A stretch of 64,000 nt of DNA from assembly GCA_027487435.1 (NCBI GenBank), contig JAIYDP010000003.1, forward strand, positions 23,466-87,465, written 5' to 3'. This DNA comes from Verrucomicrobiaceae bacterium (GTDB lineage Bacteria; Verrucomicrobiota; Verrucomicrobiia; Verrucomicrobiales; Akkermansiaceae). The position numbers and the translations under genes are program-made. The notes under the pieces were generated by a model. That model saw only the letters and a list, made by a program, of their open reading frames with translations. It was not told the origin of the DNA and did not search any database. This document shows positions 60,718 to 64,000 of the stretch, one piece after another; the stretch's first letter is position 1; each line of letters opens with the position of its first letter.

Positions 60718-62911
60718 ATGGGTGGACATTTCCTTTGCTTTTCCTTGTTGTTGCAGCTTTGCGTCGCTGTTCTGACCGTCGCTACCGTTCTGACTCTGAC
60801 AGGACATTGTGATCAAGGAACCGAAGGATGGATCTATGTACATTGATGAAGGGGTGTCGTCCATCGTAGTTAACGCAGTTGTTGAGAGCGATCCATGTAG
60901 CGAAGGTATGTTTCCGAGAGGCTTTGTTTGTGATGAGTAAGGAGACATCATCGTCATTGCCTCGAATGGATTCGTCGTGCAGACTTCGTGCGGCACCAAC
61001 GTTCATATTAGAATTTTGGACTCGTTTCCCCAGTCGCTCTATGAGTTCACGGTGTCCGTCGCAGTTGCTGAGGCAGTCGAGAGCCTCCTCTCTCAGTACA
61101 AAGCTGCGCAACAGCAAGCAGAGGCAGAAGCAGAGGAATTCGGTTTGGAGCCCGAACACGTCCCTCCTGTCACGATTCAAATGCTCGCTGGCTACGTCAA
61201 GAACTCCTCCTCGTCCCGCGTCATCATCCTCAGGGGCTTGGGTTTGCAATCGCTTGCACGCTTCTAATACCCGAGATCCTCTTCCCTTCTCATGCGCAGC
61301 TCACGCCGCCCTCACAACTCCGTCCGTCCGCTCCCCCTGCTCTCACGCCTGCAGCCCTGGCTTTGGTCAGAAGAGGTGGTTGTGGCCTTTCAAGTGTTAT
61401 GAGTCAGCCATCAGCCTCGTACCATCATCCCGACACCTTCTCAGTCGCCTTGCACAACTTGCCCACGCGATGGGGCGATGGGATGTTGTGCGCGGCGCAG
61501 CGGCGTTAATGCGGCGCCTTGGGTGCCATCTTGAAGCGAATATGAAGCAGCTTGATGCCGATAGTGCGACACAACTTGAAGTTTTGCCCAAGCGCAGACG
61601 TTGGTCAAAGCAGGTCAGAGCGCAGAAAGGTTTCGCAACCAGCGCTTCCAGCGATGGTACCCGCTTGCACGCCGCCTCTCACCTGCGCGCCCTCAGAGAC
61701 GTGTTCTCACAAGCCATACATCTCGTTTGTTTTCGTGACACGCCATGACGACACCGAGTTCTGCCAGTCCCCCCCCCACGCTTGCATTGACCGCCTGCGC
61801 GCCTCTCTCTCCGCCCTCCTCCGCCTGCTCGCCCTCCACTTCCGCGCCCTCCCCTCCGAGGTTCTCATTGTCGAGTGGAACACCGCCGAGGCCATCACGC
61901 CACTGGATGAAGCGTTCGAACAAGTTGTCGAAACCCCTTCCGAAGACTCCCCCCCTGTTCGCATACTCCGCGTGTCCCCGACTCAGCACGCGATGATGCA
62001 CAACCCCCTCAACTTCTCCCTTTTAGAATTCATGGCCAAGAATGTCGCAGCAAGGAGGAGTTGCGGGCAGTTCTTACTCTTTTCAAACCCGGACGACGTG
62101 TTTTCGGAGGCACTCGTGCGCACGTTGGCGGAGCGCAAGCTGAGGGATGACGTTTTCTACGGCAACTACAGGGGCGCGGTCGAGTATCACGTGCCCGTCA
62201 GCGAAGGGGCGTCAGCCCTCAGCATGCAGCGGTTGTGGTTTGGGTAGTTGATACCTGACTGAATAAGCTACGTCGAAGCGCATAACTCCATGCCCGAGTT
62301 CGTCACCCGAAAGAAAGTTAACTTTGCCTTGCGGTTCCGATGATTTCGCAGCGGAACGACACAGCGGATTGGCCTAAGGCCGGTTGCAGCGGCGCTGATG
62401 GGGCATTTTTGGAGGGCGACCAGCCTCGCTTTGGGGTGGAGTATGGGCTGTTCTACGACTGCGCTGCCGGAGACTTCCTCTTAGTGCCAAGGGCGGCCAT
62501 GTTTGCGGCGAACGGCTACCCAGTTTGAGAAGCACGGATGATGGACTTACATGGCGTTAGGAGATGGGAAATAATATTTACATAGATGGTACCCTCATTC
62601 ACACACTAGCAGCGCACGGCTACGGCCAGCTTGTCTTCCAGCCCCCCTGCTCCATTTTCCACCAGGACCATCCGAGGTCGTTCAACACAAAGGGCTCCCT
62701 CTTCACTTACGACTTCTACGAGAACATCGCAAGGGGCATCCTCAGCTCAGGGCGCGACGCCAACCATCGGCCGCAAGGGTACCGTTGCGGGGATGGTGTC
62801 TGAGTGGGTAGGGTGCCCAAAGGCAAGGGGGATTACACGCGCTTCAACGACGATGCGTGGGGCCTCCGCGACGAAGAAGTTGAAGTCATCGACATGGTCC
62901 CTATTGATTGA
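60718..62911 (+). CDS. Secretory-pathway glycosyltransferase-like protein
   Basis: The first exon MGGHFLCFSLLLQLCVAVLT is a signal anchor. A 25-nt intron (60778-60802), the shortest here, follows. The N-terminal region is beta-rich (IVIASNGFVVQTSCGTNVHI) and then helical. The catalytic part reads YISFVFVTRHDDTEFC, ALPSEVLIVEWNTAE, MAKNVAARRSCGQFLLFSNP with DDVFSEALVRTLAERKL, AAGDFLLVPRAAMFAANGYP, YIDGTLIHTLAAHGYGQLVF and SIFHQDHPRSF. This sequence pattern, with EVLIVEWN and a final HxxH-like part, is that of a GT-A glycosyltransferase of protist type. Sugar and acceptor are unknown. Confidence 0.6.
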
Positions 62912-62963
62912 CAGATAACTGTCAATGTCTTGCGCTCGTGCGCAAACGCTTTGTACAAGAATG

Positions 62964-63848
62964 CTATAATGAGAACACGAGGCATCTCTCAATCCCCGCA
63001 AAATCTTTCAACCGCTCAACAACGCGCAGCTTGGCCTTCGCCGCGATGGCCACGACGTCATCCGCCTGCCCAAACCCGACTTCAACAGCGGCAATGGAGG
63101 TGGGCTTCATTGCTGAGGGCAGAGCTGCGAATATCTCTCTTACCCGTCAGTCAACAGAGCTGGGGCGAACCTGTAGCAGAACAGGCCATCAGGGCCGCCG
63201 TCGAGGGCCACGTGGGGCTCGAAATCTCTGACGTCCGGGTCGAGCGTTGGAATGTCCTTGGTTGGGATGTAGGGGGGGTTGGTGAGAATGCAGTCAAACT
63301 GCCCATAGAGACCGTTGAGCCATGACGTCCTCATGAGGGTGAGCTTATTGGAGACGCCGTGGGCCCGAGCGTTTCTCCACGCAACTCTGCAGTGCGTCAG
63401 GGAAAAAGACTATGACTGACTCAAGAGCACCATAAGACGCATCCAACCCAATGGCATGCGAATAAGGAGCGTATTTCATAACGCTCACGATGACGCAGCC
63501 ACTTCCAGTTCCAAGCTCAAGCAAACTTGAGCCCGTTCGACCACGCGCAATGGCTACGTCCACTAACAGCTCCGTCTCAGGGCGAGGGATCAATGTGCTT
63601 GGGGTGACATGAAATTCGTCTTTGAAAAAGAATCCATTTCCAAGAATGTACGCTGCAGGCTCGTTCTGCGCTCGTCGCGTCAACAGGCGCTGTAGATGTT
63701 GGGTTTCGCGTTCGCTCAACGTCCTGTCAATGGCCATGTGCACTTTACTGTGCTGAACTCCAGAGACCCTCTCAAGAAATAGCCTTGACTCAATCTCATT
63801 CAAGCCACGTTGCCGGCAGAGGGCCAGGGCCTTTAAAAGAGTAATCAT
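62964..63848 (-). CDS. HemK/PrmC-type glutamine N5-methyltransferase
   Basis: PrmC methylates the GGQ glutamine of release factors. The frame starts MITLLKALALCRQRGLNEIE with the N-terminal helical domain. STLIPRPETELLVDVAIARG, SSLLELGTGSGCVIVSVMKY (AdoMet site) and FDCILTNPPYIPTKDIPTLD (the NPPY motif) identify the family. Then DPDVRDFEPHVALDGGPDGL follows, and a last exon with SIAAVEVGFGQADDVVAIAA ends at 62964. Two introns, near 63150 and 63380, are needed. A mitochondrial (MTQ1-like) role is likely but not shown. Confidence 0.85.
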
Positions 63849-63875
63849 CGACCCGAATTTAGAGCAGTGTGGCGT

Positions 63876-64000
63876 CTACTCCGCGCTGTGCACCTCGACT
63901 CGGTAGATACAAGTGTACTCAGCACTGCCATGGTTGCTGAGGACCTTCAGCTTGATCAAATTAACCTCGCCCTCGCTCTGAAAAACAGTCAGCGCCACAG
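63876..64000 (-). CDS. SUN-domain protein (C-terminal fragment; rest outside window)
   Basis: The visible end reads VALTVFQSEGEVNLIKLKVL, then SNHGSAEYTCIYRVEVHSAE before TAG. The stretch (I/L)KLxVLSNxGxxEYTCxYRxxVH is the end of the SUN domain, which binds KASH proteins across the nuclear envelope. Everything upstream lies beyond position 64000, so the SUN class is unknown. Confidence 0.7.
   Translation of the reverse strand, partial: VALTVFQSEGEVNLIKLKVLSNHGSAEYTCIYRVEVHSAE

Overview
This is nuclear DNA from a single-celled eukaryote with a very compact genome. Almost every gene recognised here is eukaryotic (SMC5, a kinesin, THG1, an SLC25 carrier, a SERCA pump, CDC73, a small Tim, HYPK, TMEM104). 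Most reading frames are interrupted by very short spliceosomal introns, mostly about 25-50 nt, that run GT...AG with a CTGAC/CTAAC/CTCAC-like branch site close to the 3' end. Genes lie on both strands with gaps of tens of bases. TAA, TAG and TGA all act as stops. Cilium-linked genes (LZTFL1, CCDC180-like, WDR93-like) suggest a flagellate. Animal/protist-type genes sit beside plant-like ones (a tandem-ACT phosphoserine phosphatase and a plant-type nucleotidyltransferase). I cannot name the organism. Tiny introns of this size are known, for example, from Blastocystis-type stramenopiles, but that link is only an inference.

Layout. 1-3386: SMC5 (minus, runs off the window). 3434-7199: an ankyrin protein, a SerB-like phosphatase with changed catalytic motifs, and a leucine-rich-repeat protein. 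7228-11197: a divergent kinesin. 11243-13874: THG1 tail-to-tail with a PAP/OAS1-type nucleotidyltransferase. 14095-16433: an AF4/FMR2-like protein and V-ATPase subunit e. 16836-23233: a coiled-coil protein, a mitochondrial folate/FAD-type carrier, an ML-domain secreted protein, an ankyrin protein with a possible N-myristoyl start, and membrane/unknown proteins. 23337-28893: a PH-LIM-ARM fusion protein, a galactokinase-family enzyme, and S-adenosylmethionine decarboxylase with two candidate upstream ORFs.

28894-46004: CCDC180-like, OGFOD3-like, HYPK, phospholipase B-like, WDR93-like, TMEM104, TIM8, LZTFL1, SERCA and CacyBP. 46093-55212: two unknown small proteins, two PARG paralogues flanking a mitochondrial-type ketoacyl synthase, a secreted beta-propeller, NTPCR, and a PM20D1-like peptidase. 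55246-64000: CDC73, a YbaK-type deacylase, a Rossmann reductase, a large unrecognised protein, a secretory-pathway glycosyltransferase, HemK/PrmC and the end of a SUN-domain protein.

The genes do not form one pathway. The window looks like ordinary housekeeping content. The most unusual points are the intron and spacing compaction, the PH-LIM-ARM fusion, the AF4/FMR2-type domain in a protist, the kinesin and SerB with degraded catalytic motifs, and the overlapping upstream ORFs before AdoMetDC. Gene spans given for spliced genes run from the chosen start codon to the stop codon, introns included. Splice sites were placed by eye.
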